The notes: generated from the letters alone by a model not told the origin. Counted from the first letter of the stretch, positions 15,253-27,981 are shown. The stretch is DNA of 28,479 nt from JAKFDI01 sp044508835 (GCA_044508835.1 JBIQHD010000045.1:1-28479), one strand, 5' to 3'. Numbers and translations: made by a program.

Positions 15253-17604
15253 ATGAACAAGTGGATGCCGTGGGCCGCGAACGCGGTCGTGGTGGCGATG
15301 CTGGCGGGTTGCGGCGGCGGAAGCAGCGACAGCGGCGGAGGCGGCAGCCCCGCGCCGGTGACGCTGGCGGTGCTGTCCAGCCCCGCGCAGTACGTGTCGG
15401 GCGGCGACGCCCGCATCGAGGTCGGCGCGCCGAGCGCGATGCACGGCACGCTGGAGCTGTGGCTCAACGGCGCGAAGATCACGCCCGCCCTGCAGGCCGA
15501 CGGCGACCGCCTCGAAGGCGTGATCACCGGCCTCGTCGACGGCGACAACACGCTCGAGGTGCGCGACGGCGGCACCGTGCGGCAAACCCTCGCGCTCACC
15601 AACTACCCGATCACCGGGCCGATGTTCTCCGGCCCGCAGCAGACGCCCTTCGTCTGCACCACCTCGCGGCTGGGCAAGCAGCCGCTGGTCGACAGCGACC
15701 AGCCGCCCGGCTACCCGGTGATGGACGCCCAGAACAACGTCATCGGCTACAGCCGCAACTGCTCGATCGACACCTACGTCACCTACCAGTACCGGACCAC
15801 GGGCAACGCCTGGAAGGACATGCCGGCCGACGGCTCGCGCCCGGCCGACATGAAGACCATCACGCTCGCCAACGGCCGCGTCGTCGACTTCGTGGTGCGC
15901 CAGGAGCGCGGCAGCATCAACCGCTTCCTGTACAGCTTCGCCATGCTGGCGCCGGCCGGCGAGGACCCGGCCAAGCCCGACCTAAGCCTGTGGAACGGGC
16001 GCCTGCAGTACTACTTCCAGGGCGGCGTGGCGATCGGCCACTCGCAGGGCCGCATCCACGGGCGCTCGATGGAAGCCGACGTGCTGGCGCTCGGCGACGC
16101 CATCGTGCACTCCAGCGGCAACGTCACCGACACGCACTACAACCTGCAGGTCGCCGGCGAGACGGCGATGATGACCAAGGAGCGCTTCGTCGAGCGCTAC
16201 GGCAAGCCGCTGTACACCTACGGCCTCGGCGGCTCGGGCGGCGCGATCCAGCAGTACATCCTGGCGCAGAACAACCCGGGCATCCTCGACGCGGCGCTGC
16301 CGGTGCAGTCGTATCCCGACATGGTCACGCAGACCATCCACGTGGGCGACTGCGAGCTGCTCGAGCACTACATGGACGTGACCGACAACGCCAACCCCAA
16401 GTGGCGCACGACCAAGAACCGCACCTGGCTGGTCGGCATGAACGCCGAGGACTCGGTGGCCAACCCGTTCCTGCCCCTGCAGGCGAACCTGAAGGCGCTG
16501 GGCCGCGACATCTCCATGGCGCCGGGCTCCACCGAGTGCCGTGAGTCGTGGATCGGCCTGTCGGCGCTGGCGATGAACCCGAACTTCGGCGATGCCGAGA
16601 ACCAGGCCAACTACCTGCCGCAGTCCGACATCGCCGCCATCCGCTGGACGCACTACGACGACCTGCGCAACATCTACGGCGTGGACTCGACCGGCGCGGC
16701 GCGCCCGACCTGGGACAACGTGGGCGTGCAGTACGGCCTGAAGTCGATGAAGGAAGGCAAGATCACGCCGGCCGAGTTCGTCGACCTGAACTACAAGGTC
16801 GGCGGCTGGAAGCACCCGAGCCAGATGGTGCAGGAGGGCTTCCCCTTCTTCGGCACCGGCGGCGCGGAGATCAACAAGATCATCGCCGACCCGTCCTACT
16901 TCGACCCCTGGAGCGTGCGCAACATGAACCTGCAGCCGGCGGCCGGCCAGCCGGCGCCGCGCACCCACGGCGACCCGGCGGCGATGCGCGCGGCCTACAC
17001 CTCGGGCATGGTGTTCAGCGGCAACATGCCCCTGCCCACCATCGACCATCGCCAGTACATGGAGCGCGAGCTCGACATGCACAACGTGCACCAGTCGTTC
17101 GCCGTGCGCAAGCGCGTGCTGCAGAAGATGGGCACGAGCGACCACCTGGTGATCTGGTTCACCGACACCATGCCGGGCACGCCCAAGGCCAGCCAGTCGA
17201 TGGAGGCGATGAAGGTGATGGACCAGTGGATGGCCAACATCCGCGCCAACCCGACCAGGAGCATCGCCGAGAACCGGCCGGCGCACGCGGTGGACAGCTG
17301 CTTCGACGTCAACGGCAAGCTGATCTACGCCGGCAACGACGCCTGGGACGGCGTGCTCGACGACAAGCCGCAGGGCCCGTGCACCCAGAGGTTCCCGATG
17401 TACTCGACCTCGCGCATCGTGGCCGGCGCGCCGATCGAGGGCGGCATCTACAAGTGCGCGCTCAAGTCGGTCGACACGGCGCTGGCCGACGGCACCTACA
17501 CCCCGTGGATGCCCAGCGGCGCCGACGTGGCCAAGCTCAAGCAGATCTTCCCCGACGGCGTGTGCGACTACAGCCGCCCCGACCAGGCGCGCCCGGAGTC
17601 CTGA
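15253..17604 (+). CDS. Secreted DUF6351-like lipoprotein, probable alpha/beta-hydrolase-type
   Basis: This 783-residue protein starts with a lipoprotein signal (AVVVAMLAGCGGG; lipidation probably at Cys20) and a Gly/Ser linker, so it should sit in the outer envelope or be secreted. An immunoglobulin-like segment follows (about 35-115). The long C-terminal part matches my memory of the DUF6351 family. It contains TYGLGGSGGAIQQYILAQNN, where S328 in a G-x-S-x-G setting is the probable nucleophile of an alpha/beta hydrolase, near AIGHSQGRIHG. Several cysteines (VCTTS, NCSID, GDCELLEHY, GVCDY) suggest disulfides. Role and substrate are unknown; tannase-like or polyester-type esterases are possible analogies. 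AGGAGA lies about 8 bases before the ATG. The gene follows the PucR-type regulator and ends at a strong terminator. Confidence 0.82.
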   Translation: MNKWMPWAANAVVVAMLAGCGGGSSDSGGGGSPAPVTLAVLSSPAQYVSGGDARIEVGAPSAMHGTLELWLNGAKITPALQADGDRLEGVITGLVDGDNTLEVRDGGTVRQTLALTNYPITGPMFSGPQQTPFVCTTSRLGKQPLVDSDQPPGYPVMDAQNNVIGYSRNCSIDTYVTYQYRTTGNAWKDMPADGSRPADMKTITLANGRVVDFVVRQERGSINRFLYSFAMLAPAGEDPAKPDLSLWNGRLQYYFQGGVAIGHSQGRIHGRSMEADVLALGDAIVHSSGNVTDTHYNLQVAGETAMMTKERFVERYGKPLYTYGLGGSGGAIQQYILAQNNPGILDAALPVQSYPDMVTQTIHVGDCELLEHYMDVTDNANPKWRTTKNRTWLVGMNAEDSVANPFLPLQANLKALGRDISMAPGSTECRESWIGLSALAMNPNFGDAENQANYLPQSDIAAIRWTHYDDLRNIYGVDSTGAARPTWDNVGVQYGLKSMKEGKITPAEFVDLNYKVGGWKHPSQMVQEGFPFFGTGGAEINKIIADPSYFDPWSVRNMNLQPAAGQPAPRTHGDPAAMRAAYTSGMVFSGNMPLPTIDHRQYMERELDMHNVHQSFAVRKRVLQKMGTSDHLVIWFTDTMPGTPKASQSMEAMKVMDQWMANIRANPTRSIAENRPAHAVDSCFDVNGKLIYAGNDAWDGVLDDKPQGPCTQRFPMYSTSRIVAGAPIEGGIYKCALKSVDTALADGTYTPWMPSGADVAKLKQIFPDGVCDYSRPDQARPES

Positions 17605-17627
17605 TCCTGAGACCGCGCTGACGGAAC

Positions 17628-17655
17628 GCCGCCCCCGACGGGGCGGCTTTTTTTT
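17628..17655 (+). terminator. Rho-independent terminator
   Basis: GCCGCCCC and GGGGCGGC form a perfect 8-bp stem with loop CGAC, followed by eight T residues. It ends the DUF6351-like transcription unit 24 bases after the stop codon. Confidence 0.92.
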
Positions 17656-17765
17656 GCTCCGGGCGCGGGCACGGAGACCAACGGCACGGCGTTTTCCTCG
17701 GGGCGGCCTCAAGTCGGCCGCACGCCGGGTCGATAACGAGCCATCGATCTCCCAGATGGCGCCCC

Positions 17766-18605
17766 ATGCAGTCCCCCGCCCTTCCGCTCAACGCGCCCCT
17801 GCGCGATCTCGCCGCCTGGACGCAGGCATTCGCCGACGCGCCGATTCCGGTGCTCGATTCGACGGCCGCCGCGCTCGAGGCCATGCGCCCGAACGAGGAC
17901 GAGATCGACGCCAGCATGCTCGGCGAGATGATCGCCGACGACCCGCTGATGACGCTGAAGGTGCTGGTGCACGCCGCCGCCTGCCGGCCGGCGCGGGTGG
18001 TCACCGAGCCCGAGACGGTGACGGCGGCGCTGGTGCTGATGGGCATCTCGCCGTTCTTCGCCGGCTTCGGCGCGCAGCCGACGGTGGAGCAGCGGCTGGG
18101 CGCCTTCCCCGATGCGCTGAACGGCCTGCGCGAGGTGGTGCGGCGGGCGCACCGCGCGGCCAACTTCGCGCTCGGCTTCGCCGTGCACCGCATGGACCCC
18201 GACGCCGCGATGCTGCACCAGGCCGCGCTGCTGCACGACTTCGCGGAGATGCTGCTGTGGTGCCATGCGCCGGCGCTCGCGCTGCACATCCGCCATGCGC
18301 AGCAGGCCGACCCGGCGCTGCGATCGAGCGTCGCGCAGCGCGCGGTGCTGAACGTCGAGCTGCAGGACCTGCAGCATGCGCTGATGCAGCGATGGCGCCT
18401 GCCGGCGCTGCTGGTGCGCATCACCGACGACCGGCAGGCCGCCCACGCCGAAGTGCAGAGCGTGCTGCTCGCCGTGCGCGTGGCGCGGCACACGGCCGCC
18501 GGCTGGGACAACGCGGCCCTGCCCGACGACGTGCGCGACGCGGCGCGGCTGCTCAACCTCTCGGAGCCCTCGGCGCTGACGCTGCTGGAGGAGCTCGACA
18601 CCTGA
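17766..18605 (+). CDS. HDOD domain protein
   Basis: This 279-residue cytosolic protein is an HDOD domain over most of its length. HDOD is a non-catalytic relative of HD phosphohydrolases found in bacterial signalling proteins. Typical features are the early IPVLDSTAAALEAMRPNEDEIDASMLGEMIADDPLMTLKVL block (about 27-67), ALVLMGI, and the AALLHDFAEMLLW segment, where the HD pair is kept as H-D. The C-terminus has LLNLSEPSALTLLEEL. No GGDEF, EAL or receiver domain is attached, so the partner is unknown. The start at 17766 is the first ATG after the terminator; no clear ribosome site is seen. Convergent with the Lrp/AsnC gene. Confidence 0.82.
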   Translation: MQSPALPLNAPLRDLAAWTQAFADAPIPVLDSTAAALEAMRPNEDEIDASMLGEMIADDPLMTLKVLVHAAACRPARVVTEPETVTAALVLMGISPFFAGFGAQPTVEQRLGAFPDALNGLREVVRRAHRAANFALGFAVHRMDPDAAMLHQAALLHDFAEMLLWCHAPALALHIRHAQQADPALRSSVAQRAVLNVELQDLQHALMQRWRLPALLVRITDDRQAAHAEVQSVLLAVRVARHTAAGWDNAALPDDVRDAARLLNLSEPSALTLLEELDT

Positions 18606-18629
18606 AGGCCGCCCCTTCGGCCCGGCACG

Positions 18630-19112
18630 TCAGACCGGCACGACGGTGGTGTTCTTGACGCGGTCGAGCACGAAGCTCGTCTTGCAGTCCTGCACGCTCG
18701 GGTGCTTGAGCAGCGTGTCCATGATGAAGCGCGAGTAGTGCGCCATGTCCTCGACCATCACGCGCAGCAGGTAGTCCATCTCGCCGGTGAGCGCGGCGCA
18801 TTCCACCACTTCCGGCCAGGTCTGCACCGAGGCGCGGAACAGGTCCATCGGGTTGCGCTTGTGCGTCTCGCTGTGCTTTTCGAGCCGCACGTTGAGGTAG
18901 GCCGTCAGGCCCAGCCCCACCCGCTCCGGCGCCACCAGCGCCACGTAGCCGGCGATGACCTTCGCCTCCTCCAGCCGCTTGACGCGGCGCAGCGCCGCCG
19001 AGGCCGACAGGCCGACCTGCGAGGCCAGCTCGTCGTAGGTGACGCGGCCCTCGGCCTGCAGGACGCGAAGAATGCGCCTGTCTACCGCATCGAGACGGAT
19101 TGTGTTTGTCAT
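18630..19112 (-). CDS. Lrp/AsnC family transcriptional regulator
   Basis: This 160-residue DNA-binding protein has an N-terminal winged helix-turn-helix (LDAVDRRILRVLQAEGRVTY, ELASQVGLSASAALRRVKRL) and a C-terminal RAM ligand-binding domain (about 70-150, including VVECAALTGEMDYLLRVMVE). Length is standard for the family. Such proteins form octamers and respond to amino acids. It is divergent from hppD-phhA over 141 bases, so control of phenylalanine/tyrosine breakdown by an aromatic amino acid is the likely job, by inference from position. No Shine-Dalgarno precedes the ATG at 19112; the region just upstream is AT-rich and dyad-like, as expected for autoregulation. Confidence 0.92.
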   Translation of the reverse strand: MTNTIRLDAVDRRILRVLQAEGRVTYDELASQVGLSASAALRRVKRLEEAKVIAGYVALVAPERVGLGLTAYLNVRLEKHSETHKRNPMDLFRASVQTWPEVVECAALTGEMDYLLRVMVEDMAHYSRFIMDTLLKHPSVQDCKTSFVLDRVKNTTVVPV

Positions 19113-19114
19113 GG

Positions 19115-19139
19115 CGCAATATTCTGCAGCTTTACTGCG
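19115..19139. promoter_or_regulatory. AT-rich imperfect dyad, candidate Lrp-type operator
   Basis: CGCA and TGCG flank an AT-rich stretch centred on CTGCAG, starting 3 bases upstream of the Lrp/AsnC start codon. It is one of the few AT-rich spots between the divergent genes. The symmetry is off by one base, so the assignment is tentative. Confidence 0.35.
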
Positions 19140-19253
19140 TGTATGGCCAGATCGGCGCGGTGATTCGCACGCATCCTGCGCGAGCCCGCGCCTACAGTGC
19201 CGCGAATACCGCCGGCACCGCCGGCCCGGCCCGGCCACAGCAGGAGACGACGC

Positions 19254-20372
<1,119 letters not shown>

Positions 20373-20379
20373 GGCCCGC

Positions 20380-21273
20380 ATGGGCGCCGTCGCCGACAAG
20401 GGCCTGAACACCGGCGTCGCGCCGGTGACCTACGGCGAAGGCTCGCGCCCGCCGCGCGGCGACTATGCCCACGCCCGCGCCGACTACACCTGCGACCAGG
20501 ACTGGGCCGCCTACACGCCGCAGGAGCACGCGCTGTACCGCCGCCTGCACGAGCGCCAGGCGGCGCAGCTGCCCGGCCTGGCGTGCGACGAGTTCATCCG
20601 CGCCGTCGCGCTGCTCGGCGACCCGGCGCGCATCCCGCGCTTCGACGAGCTTTCCGCCGCACTGCAGCGCGCCACCGGCTGGCAGGTGGTGGCCGTGCCG
20701 GGCCTCATCCCCGAGGAAGCCTTCTTTGCCCTGCTGGCCAGCCGCCGCTTCCCGGTGACGCGCTGGATCCGCACGCCGGAGGAGTTCGACTACGTGGTCG
20801 AGCCCGACGTCTTCCACGACCTCTTCGGCCACGTGCCGCTGCTCTTCGACCCGGTGTTCGCCGACTACATGCAGGCCTATGGCGCCGGCGGCCTGAAGGC
20901 GGGCCGGCTCGACGCCTGCGAGCTGCTGGCGCGGCTGTACTGGCACACGGTGGAGTTCGGCCTCATCAAGACACCGCGGGGCCTGCGCGCCTACGGCGCG
21001 GGCATCCTGTCGTCGGCCGGCGAGCTGCGCCACAGCGTGACGAGCCCCGAGCCGGCGCGCATCGGCTTCGACCTGCAGCGCATCATGCGCACGCGCTACC
21101 GCATCGACAGCTACCAGGCGGGCTACTTTGTCATCGACTCGTTCCGCCAGCTCTTCGACGCCACGGCGCCCGACTTCGCGCCGGTCTACCGCGCGGTGCG
21201 GGCGCAGCCGACGCTCGAGGCGGGCATCGTCCTGCCCGGCGAGGCGCTGTTCGCGCCGAATCCGCCCGCGTAG
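20380..21273 (+). CDS. phhA: Phenylalanine 4-monooxygenase
   Basis: This 297-residue pterin-dependent aromatic amino acid hydroxylase converts phenylalanine to tyrosine using tetrahydropterin and O2. The mononuclear iron site is visible: H146 and H151 in EPDVFHDLFGHVPLLFDP and E192 in LYWHTVEFGL. The RWIRTPEEFDYVVEPD, YGAGILSSAGELRHSVTS and YQAGYFVIDSFRQLFD segments are typical of the bacterial, regulatory-domain-free form. It follows hppD by 7 bases, so phenylalanine and tyrosine breakdown are coexpressed. No pterin carbinolamine dehydratase (phhB) gene adjoins it, in contrast to Pseudomonas; that enzyme is presumably encoded elsewhere. A 5-bp hairpin with the stop codon in its loop follows (21266-21279). 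Confidence 0.96.
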   Translation: MGAVADKGLNTGVAPVTYGEGSRPPRGDYAHARADYTCDQDWAAYTPQEHALYRRLHERQAAQLPGLACDEFIRAVALLGDPARIPRFDELSAALQRATGWQVVAVPGLIPEEAFFALLASRRFPVTRWIRTPEEFDYVVEPDVFHDLFGHVPLLFDPVFADYMQAYGAGGLKAGRLDACELLARLYWHTVEFGLIKTPRGLRAYGAGILSSAGELRHSVTSPEPARIGFDLQRIMRTRYRIDSYQAGYFVIDSFRQLFDATAPDFAPVYRAVRAQPTLEAGIVLPGEALFAPNPPA

Positions 21274-21283
21274 CCGCGGCCCC

Positions 21284-22186
21284 TCACCCACGCTCGGCGG
21301 CGTCGAGCCGGCGCTCGACCTCCCGCACCACCTCGTCGTGGAACGCCATCTGCACGTGCGCGCACGCGGCGACATGGCGGTTGTCGGCGCCGGGCAGCGT
21401 CGCGGTCGAGGCGGGGAAGACGATGTTGTCGCAGTGGCCGTAGAAGCAGGTGAACCGTGACGCCCGCCCGGGCGGTTCGCGCGCGGCCAGCTGCCGCAGC
21501 CACTCGGAGCCGAGGCGCATCTGCCGCGTGTTCGTGCTGCGCGCGGCCAGCCCCAGGAACGTGCCGCGGTGCGGCGTGCCGATGGTGACGACGTGCCGCA
21601 CGCGAGCGTCGCCGCCCGACTGTGCGAGCCAGGCGCGCACCGCGAGCCCGCCCATGCTGTGCGCGACGACGACCGGCGCCACGCCCGTGCCGTCCGTGAG
21701 GCGCTGCACCGCCTGCTCGACGAGGGGCACGTAGTCGTCGATCGAGCCGAACACCGGCTCCAGGCTGACCGCCACGAAGGGCGTCCCCCGCGCGCGCAGC
21801 CGTTGCAGCCAGGGGTTCCACAGGCCGCGGTTGCACACGAAGCCGTGCACGAACACCACGCCGCAGCGGCCGGCGGCTCGCGGTGCGTCGGGCACGGCGG
21901 CCGAGCGAAACGGCTGGCGCCAGCAGAACACCCGCGGCGCGATGAGCGATTCCGCCATCCAGGCCCGCAGCACCTGGGTCGCACGAGCGCGCGGCACGTC
22001 GTCGCGCCGGTTGATGCGGCTCATCAGCACGAACTCGGCGCCCAGCACCGCCGCGTGCCCGAACAGCAGCAGCAGCGCACCCGCCAGCGCGACTCCGGGA
22101 AGGCCCGCGGCGAGCGCGGCCGAGATCCATCCCGCGGCGGCTAGCAGCAGCACGAGGACGATGCGTTGTTGGAGGCGGGCAAGCAT
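21284..22186 (-). CDS. Membrane-anchored alpha/beta hydrolase (lipase/esterase-like)
   Basis: This 300-residue protein begins with two hydrophobic spans (about 8-29 and 31-55), a probable membrane anchor. A hydrolase domain of about 190 residues follows: VVFVHGFVCNRGLW (oxyanion HG motif), VVAHSMGGLAVRAW (nucleophile serine in GxSxG-like HSMGG), IGTPHRGTFLG, and a C-terminal histidine in ADNRHVAACAHVQMAFHDEV. The TPHRGT segment is typical of triacylglycerol lipase/PGAP1-like proteins, so an acyl-ester substrate is likely but not shown. The ATG at 22186 gives the hydrophobic start; a longer frame upstream lacks family-like sequence. No clear ribosome site is seen. It diverges from the acyl-CoA ligase gene. 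Confidence 0.82.
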   Translation of the reverse strand: MLARLQQRIVLVLLLAAAGWISAALAAGLPGVALAGALLLLFGHAAVLGAEFVLMSRINRRDDVPRARATQVLRAWMAESLIAPRVFCWRQPFRSAAVPDAPRAAGRCGVVFVHGFVCNRGLWNPWLQRLRARGTPFVAVSLEPVFGSIDDYVPLVEQAVQRLTDGTGVAPVVVAHSMGGLAVRAWLAQSGGDARVRHVVTIGTPHRGTFLGLAARSTNTRQMRLGSEWLRQLAAREPPGRASRFTCFYGHCDNIVFPASTATLPGADNRHVAACAHVQMAFHDEVVREVERRLDAAERG

Positions 22187-22391
22187 GCGGGGCGATGTCG
22201 CGGAGGATTCGTTCGGGCAGCGTTCGGCGCAAGGGCCGCCCGCGACCTTAGCGCATGGCTTCCATGGGGCGATCCGCGTGGCACGTGTCGCGGAGCGCGG
22301 CTGTCGCGTCCCATCGTTAGGACAACTACCGTAGCCCGCACGCGCGATCGGACGCGACCATGCCGCGTGTTTTTCGACAAGTGGAGCAGCC

Positions 22392-24086
22392 GTGCTTTCA
22401 GTGGCCGACAAGCCTTGGCTCAAGAGCTATCACCCGGACGTGGTGCACACCATCGACCCGAGCCGGTACGGCTCGCTCGTCGAGCTGCTGAACGAGGCCT
22501 TCAAGACGCACGCGGGCCGCGACGCCGCCATCTTCATGGGCCGGCGGCTCGGCTTCCGTGAGCTGGACGGGCAATCGGCCGCGCTCGCGGGCTGGCTGCA
22601 GTCCAGGAACCTCGCGAAGGGTGCCCGCGTCGCACTGATGATGCCCAACGTGCCGCAGTACATGGTGGCGATCGCGGCGGTGCTGCGCGCGGGCCTGGTC
22701 GTCGTCAACGTGAATCCGCTCTACACGGCGCGCGAGCTGCAGCACCAGCTGGTCGACTCCGGGGCCGAGGCGATCATCGTCCTGGAGAACTTCGCGCACA
22801 CGCTCGAGGAAGTGATCGAGTCGACCAGCGTGAAGCACGTCGTGCTCGCCTCGATGGGCGAGATGCTCGGCTTCTGGAAGGGCCATTTCATCGACTTCGC
22901 GGTGCGGCACCTGAAGAAGATGGTGCCGCCCTTCTCGCTGCCCCGCAACGACGGCCGCACCGTCATCCGCTTCAACGACGCCGTGGCCGCAGGCAGCCGC
23001 ATGAGCCTGCGTCCCGTCGACGTGACGGCCGAAGACATCGCCTTCCTGCAGTACACCGGCGGGACGACGGGCGTGTCCAAGGGCGCGATGCTGTCGCACC
23101 GGAACGTCGTGGCGAACATCCTGCAGAGCGAGGCCTGGTTCCACCCGGAGCTGCAGCGCCTGGGCGACAAGCAGCCCGTGATCGTCTGCGCGCTGCCGCT
23201 CTATCACATCTTCGCGCTGACGGCCTGCTACATGCTGGGCGCACGCGCCGGCATGATGAACGTGCTCATCCCGAACCCGCGCGACATTCCCTCGCTGGTC
23301 CGGGCGCTGAGCGGGCTGCGGATCCACATCTTCCCGGCAGTGAACACGCTCTTCAACGCGCTCGCCAACGATCCGGCGTTCGCGCGCCTCGATTTCTCCG
23401 AGCTGCGCATCTCCAACGGCGGCGGCATGGCCGTCCAGCGCGCAACGGCCGATCAATGGTTCGGTCTGACGGGCTGCCCCGTCGTCGAGGGCTACGGACT
23501 GTCCGAGACCTCGCCGGTGGTGACCGTGAACCGGCTCGACGCCACCGAGTTCACCGGCACGGTGGGGCTGCCGGTTCCGTCGACCGAGATATCGATCCGC
23601 GCCGACGACGGCAAACCCGTTGCCATGGGCGAGCCCGGAGAAGTCTGCATCCGCGGGCCGCAGGTCATGGCCGGCTACTGGAACCGCCCCGAAGAAACCG
23701 CGGCCGTGACGACCGCGGACGGCTTCTTCCGCTCCGGCGACATTGGCGTGATGGACGAGCAGGGATTCGTGCGGCTCGTCGACCGCAAGAAGGACATGAT
23801 CCTCGTGTCGGGGTTCAACGTCTATCCGACCGAGCTCGAGCAGATCGTCAACCTGCACCCGGGCGTCCTGGAATGCGCGGCCATCGGCGTGGAGGACGCC
23901 CGCACCGGAGAGGCCGTGAAGCTGTACGTCGTGAAGCGCGACCCGGCGCTGGAGGAAAGCGACCTGCAGGCGTACTGCACGAAGAACTTCACCGCGTACA
24001 AGCGCCCGAAGCACATCGAGTTCCGCGACCAGCTGCCCAAATCGAATGTCGGAAAGATCCTGCGCCGCGAGTTGCGAGGATCATGA
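22392..24086 (+). CDS. fadD: Long-chain fatty acid-CoA ligase
   Basis: This 564-residue adenylate-forming enzyme activates fatty acids to acyl-CoA using ATP. The AMP-binding P-loop-like motif is YTGGTTGVSKGAMLSHRN (about 216-233). Further core motifs are YGLSETSP, GEVCIRGPQVMAGYWN, FFRSGDIG, VDRKKDMILVSGFNVYP and the C-terminal PKSNVGKILRR with the catalytic lysine. The N-terminal WLKSYHPDV is typical of proteobacterial FadD. The start is a GTG at 22392, preceded by GGAG at 22383-22386; a second in-frame GTG at 22401 gives MADKPWLKS-like sequence closer to relatives and is a real alternative. It converges on the rRNA operon. The 205 bases upstream contain no gene. Confidence 0.95.
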   Translation: MLSVADKPWLKSYHPDVVHTIDPSRYGSLVELLNEAFKTHAGRDAAIFMGRRLGFRELDGQSAALAGWLQSRNLAKGARVALMMPNVPQYMVAIAAVLRAGLVVVNVNPLYTARELQHQLVDSGAEAIIVLENFAHTLEEVIESTSVKHVVLASMGEMLGFWKGHFIDFAVRHLKKMVPPFSLPRNDGRTVIRFNDAVAAGSRMSLRPVDVTAEDIAFLQYTGGTTGVSKGAMLSHRNVVANILQSEAWFHPELQRLGDKQPVIVCALPLYHIFALTACYMLGARAGMMNVLIPNPRDIPSLVRALSGLRIHIFPAVNTLFNALANDPAFARLDFSELRISNGGGMAVQRATADQWFGLTGCPVVEGYGLSETSPVVTVNRLDATEFTGTVGLPVPSTEISIRADDGKPVAMGEPGEVCIRGPQVMAGYWNRPEETAAVTTADGFFRSGDIGVMDEQGFVRLVDRKKDMILVSGFNVYPTELEQIVNLHPGVLECAAIGVEDARTGEAVKLYVVKRDPALEESDLQAYCTKNFTAYKRPKHIEFRDQLPKSNVGKILRRELRGS

Positions 24087-24108
24087 GCTGACGGCACGCT
24101 GGAAACCG

Positions 24109-24139
24109 CCTGCGATCTCTACCTTGCCGTGATCGCAGG
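24109..24139 (+). terminator. Hairpin downstream of fadD
   Basis: CCTGCGATC and GATCGCAGG form a perfect 9-bp stem with a 13-base loop, 22 bases after the fadD stop. No T-run follows, so it may act as an RNA-stability element or a Rho-linked end. Confidence 0.4.
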
Positions 24140-24220
24140 TCTCCGGAAGATGCAGAGGAGGTGCGGTGCCGTTTGAAATCGGCCAGGCATGCATATGCCC
24201 AGGAATTCGACGGCCAAATG

Positions 24221-24249
24221 AAAAAACCCCTATCCGAAGATAGGGGTTT
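24221..24249 (-). terminator. Rho-independent terminator of the rRNA operon
   Basis: Read on the minus strand, AAACCCCTATC and GATAGGGGTTT form a perfect 11-bp stem closed by a C(UUCG)G tetraloop and followed by further Ts. It lies 10 bases past the 5S end. Confidence 0.93.
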
Positions 24250-24259
24250 CTCATTTATT

Positions 24260-24375
24260 AGCCTGACAATGTCCTACTTTCACACGGGAATCCGCACTAT
24301 CATCGGCGCTGAGGCGTTTCACTGTCCTGTTCGGGATGGGAAGGAGTGGGACCACCTCGCTATGGTCATCAGGCT
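24260..24375 (-). rRNA. rrf: 5S ribosomal RNA
   Basis: On the minus strand the sequence begins AGCCTGATGACCATAGCGAG and continues with the conserved GGTGGTCCCACTCC, CCCATCCCGAACAGG and GTGAAACGCC blocks. It closes with GTCAGGCT, which pairs with the 5' end. About 116 bases, full length; ends are placed from helix I and may be off by a base or two. Confidence 0.93.
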
Positions 24376-24515
24376 TAACTTGTCGCCACCCTGCAAGCGC
24401 AGGGCAGCCAATTCGTAGAGTCTTCCGCCTAAGCGGTCATCAGCTTCTTGATTGCATACCGATCAAAAGAAAGAAGATCGACATAACTCGAACTACCGAC
24501 CCAATCATCAACGAT

Positions 24516-24528
24516 CGTCAAAGTTATA

Positions 24529-24536
<8 letters not shown>
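24516..24536 (-). repeat. 23S processing stem, 3' side
   Basis: This 21-mer is the exact reverse complement of 27398-27418. The two flank 23S and would pair in the precursor to form the RNase III-type processing stem. It overlaps the mature 3' end by a few bases. Confidence 0.75.
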
Positions 24537-27397
<2,861 letters not shown>

Positions 27398-27406
<9 letters not shown>

Positions 27407-27418
27407 ATAACTTTGACG
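27398..27418 (-). repeat. 23S processing stem, 5' side
   Basis: Perfect 21-base partner of 24516-24536, spanning the mature 5' end of 23S. Confidence 0.75.
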
Positions 27419-27576
27419 CCTCAAGAAGAAGCGCCGTCAAGGACTGGTTTGAGTATTTCGCGCTACGCCGATCTTCAATCTTTTACGATTTGAATTTGGT
27501 GACGCAATCAAAATGTCGCTGGCGGCACGGCCCGCCATGAAGCGGTTTCCGCCAGCAACGCTGATTCGACTCTACG

Positions 27577-27591
27577 AATTGTTAAAGAACG
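27577..27591 (-). promoter_or_regulatory. boxA antitermination site in the 16S-23S spacer
   Basis: The minus strand reads GTTCTTTAACAATT, a close match to rRNA boxA (TGCTCTTTAACA), to which the NusB-NusE complex binds for antitermination. It lies between tRNA-Ala and 23S, where a second boxA is normal. Confidence 0.75.
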
Positions 27592-27672
27592 ACAGCCGAT
27601 TCACTGAATCGCTGACGCGAACAGCCCGAAGCCGCTCGCGTCAACAACAGTGACGTTCGTGAAAGGTGAGAT

Positions 27673-27748
27673 TGGTGGAGGATGACGGGATCGAACCGAC
27701 GACCCCCTGCTTGCAAAGCAGGTGCTCTCCCAGCTGAGCTAATCCCCC
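27673..27748 (-). tRNA. tRNA-Ala(TGC)
   Basis: A 76-base cloverleaf on the minus strand: acceptor GGGGGAT/ATCCTCC, D-arm with AGCTCAGCTGGGAGAGC, anticodon arm CCTGC-TTTGCAA-GCAGG giving anticodon TGC, T-arm GTCGGTTCGATCCCG, and an encoded CCA. It is in the usual spacer position after tRNA-Ile. Confidence 0.97.
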
Positions 27749-27756
27749 CATGAAGA

Positions 27757-27833
27757 TGGTGGGTCTGGTTGGTCTCGAACCAACGACCCCCGCCTTATCA
27801 AGACGGTGCTCTAACCAACTGAGCTACAGACCC
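27757..27833 (-). tRNA. tRNA-Ile(GAT)
   Basis: A 77-base cloverleaf on the minus strand: acceptor GGGTCTG/CAGACCC, D-arm AGCTCAGTTGGTTAGAGC, anticodon loop TTGATAA with anticodon GAT, T-arm TTGGTTCGAGACCAA, and an encoded CCA. It lies 8 bases upstream of tRNA-Ala in the operon. Confidence 0.97.
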
Positions 27834-27981
27834 TTCACGTTCAACTGTGAATCGCGCAGGGTCTTGGTCACATCGATCCGACGCCGCAGCACCGAGATGA
27901 GGCTCCAGCCGGCTCACGTTTCACACACTGTGTTCAACTACAGCCGATAAGCGTGGGCGCAAGAATTTGGATGCAATTTCC

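Noticed and set aside
27750..27950. A 66-residue frame resembling a common short hypothetical protein
   Set aside because: It is a translation of the antisense strand of tRNA-Ile and its spacer.
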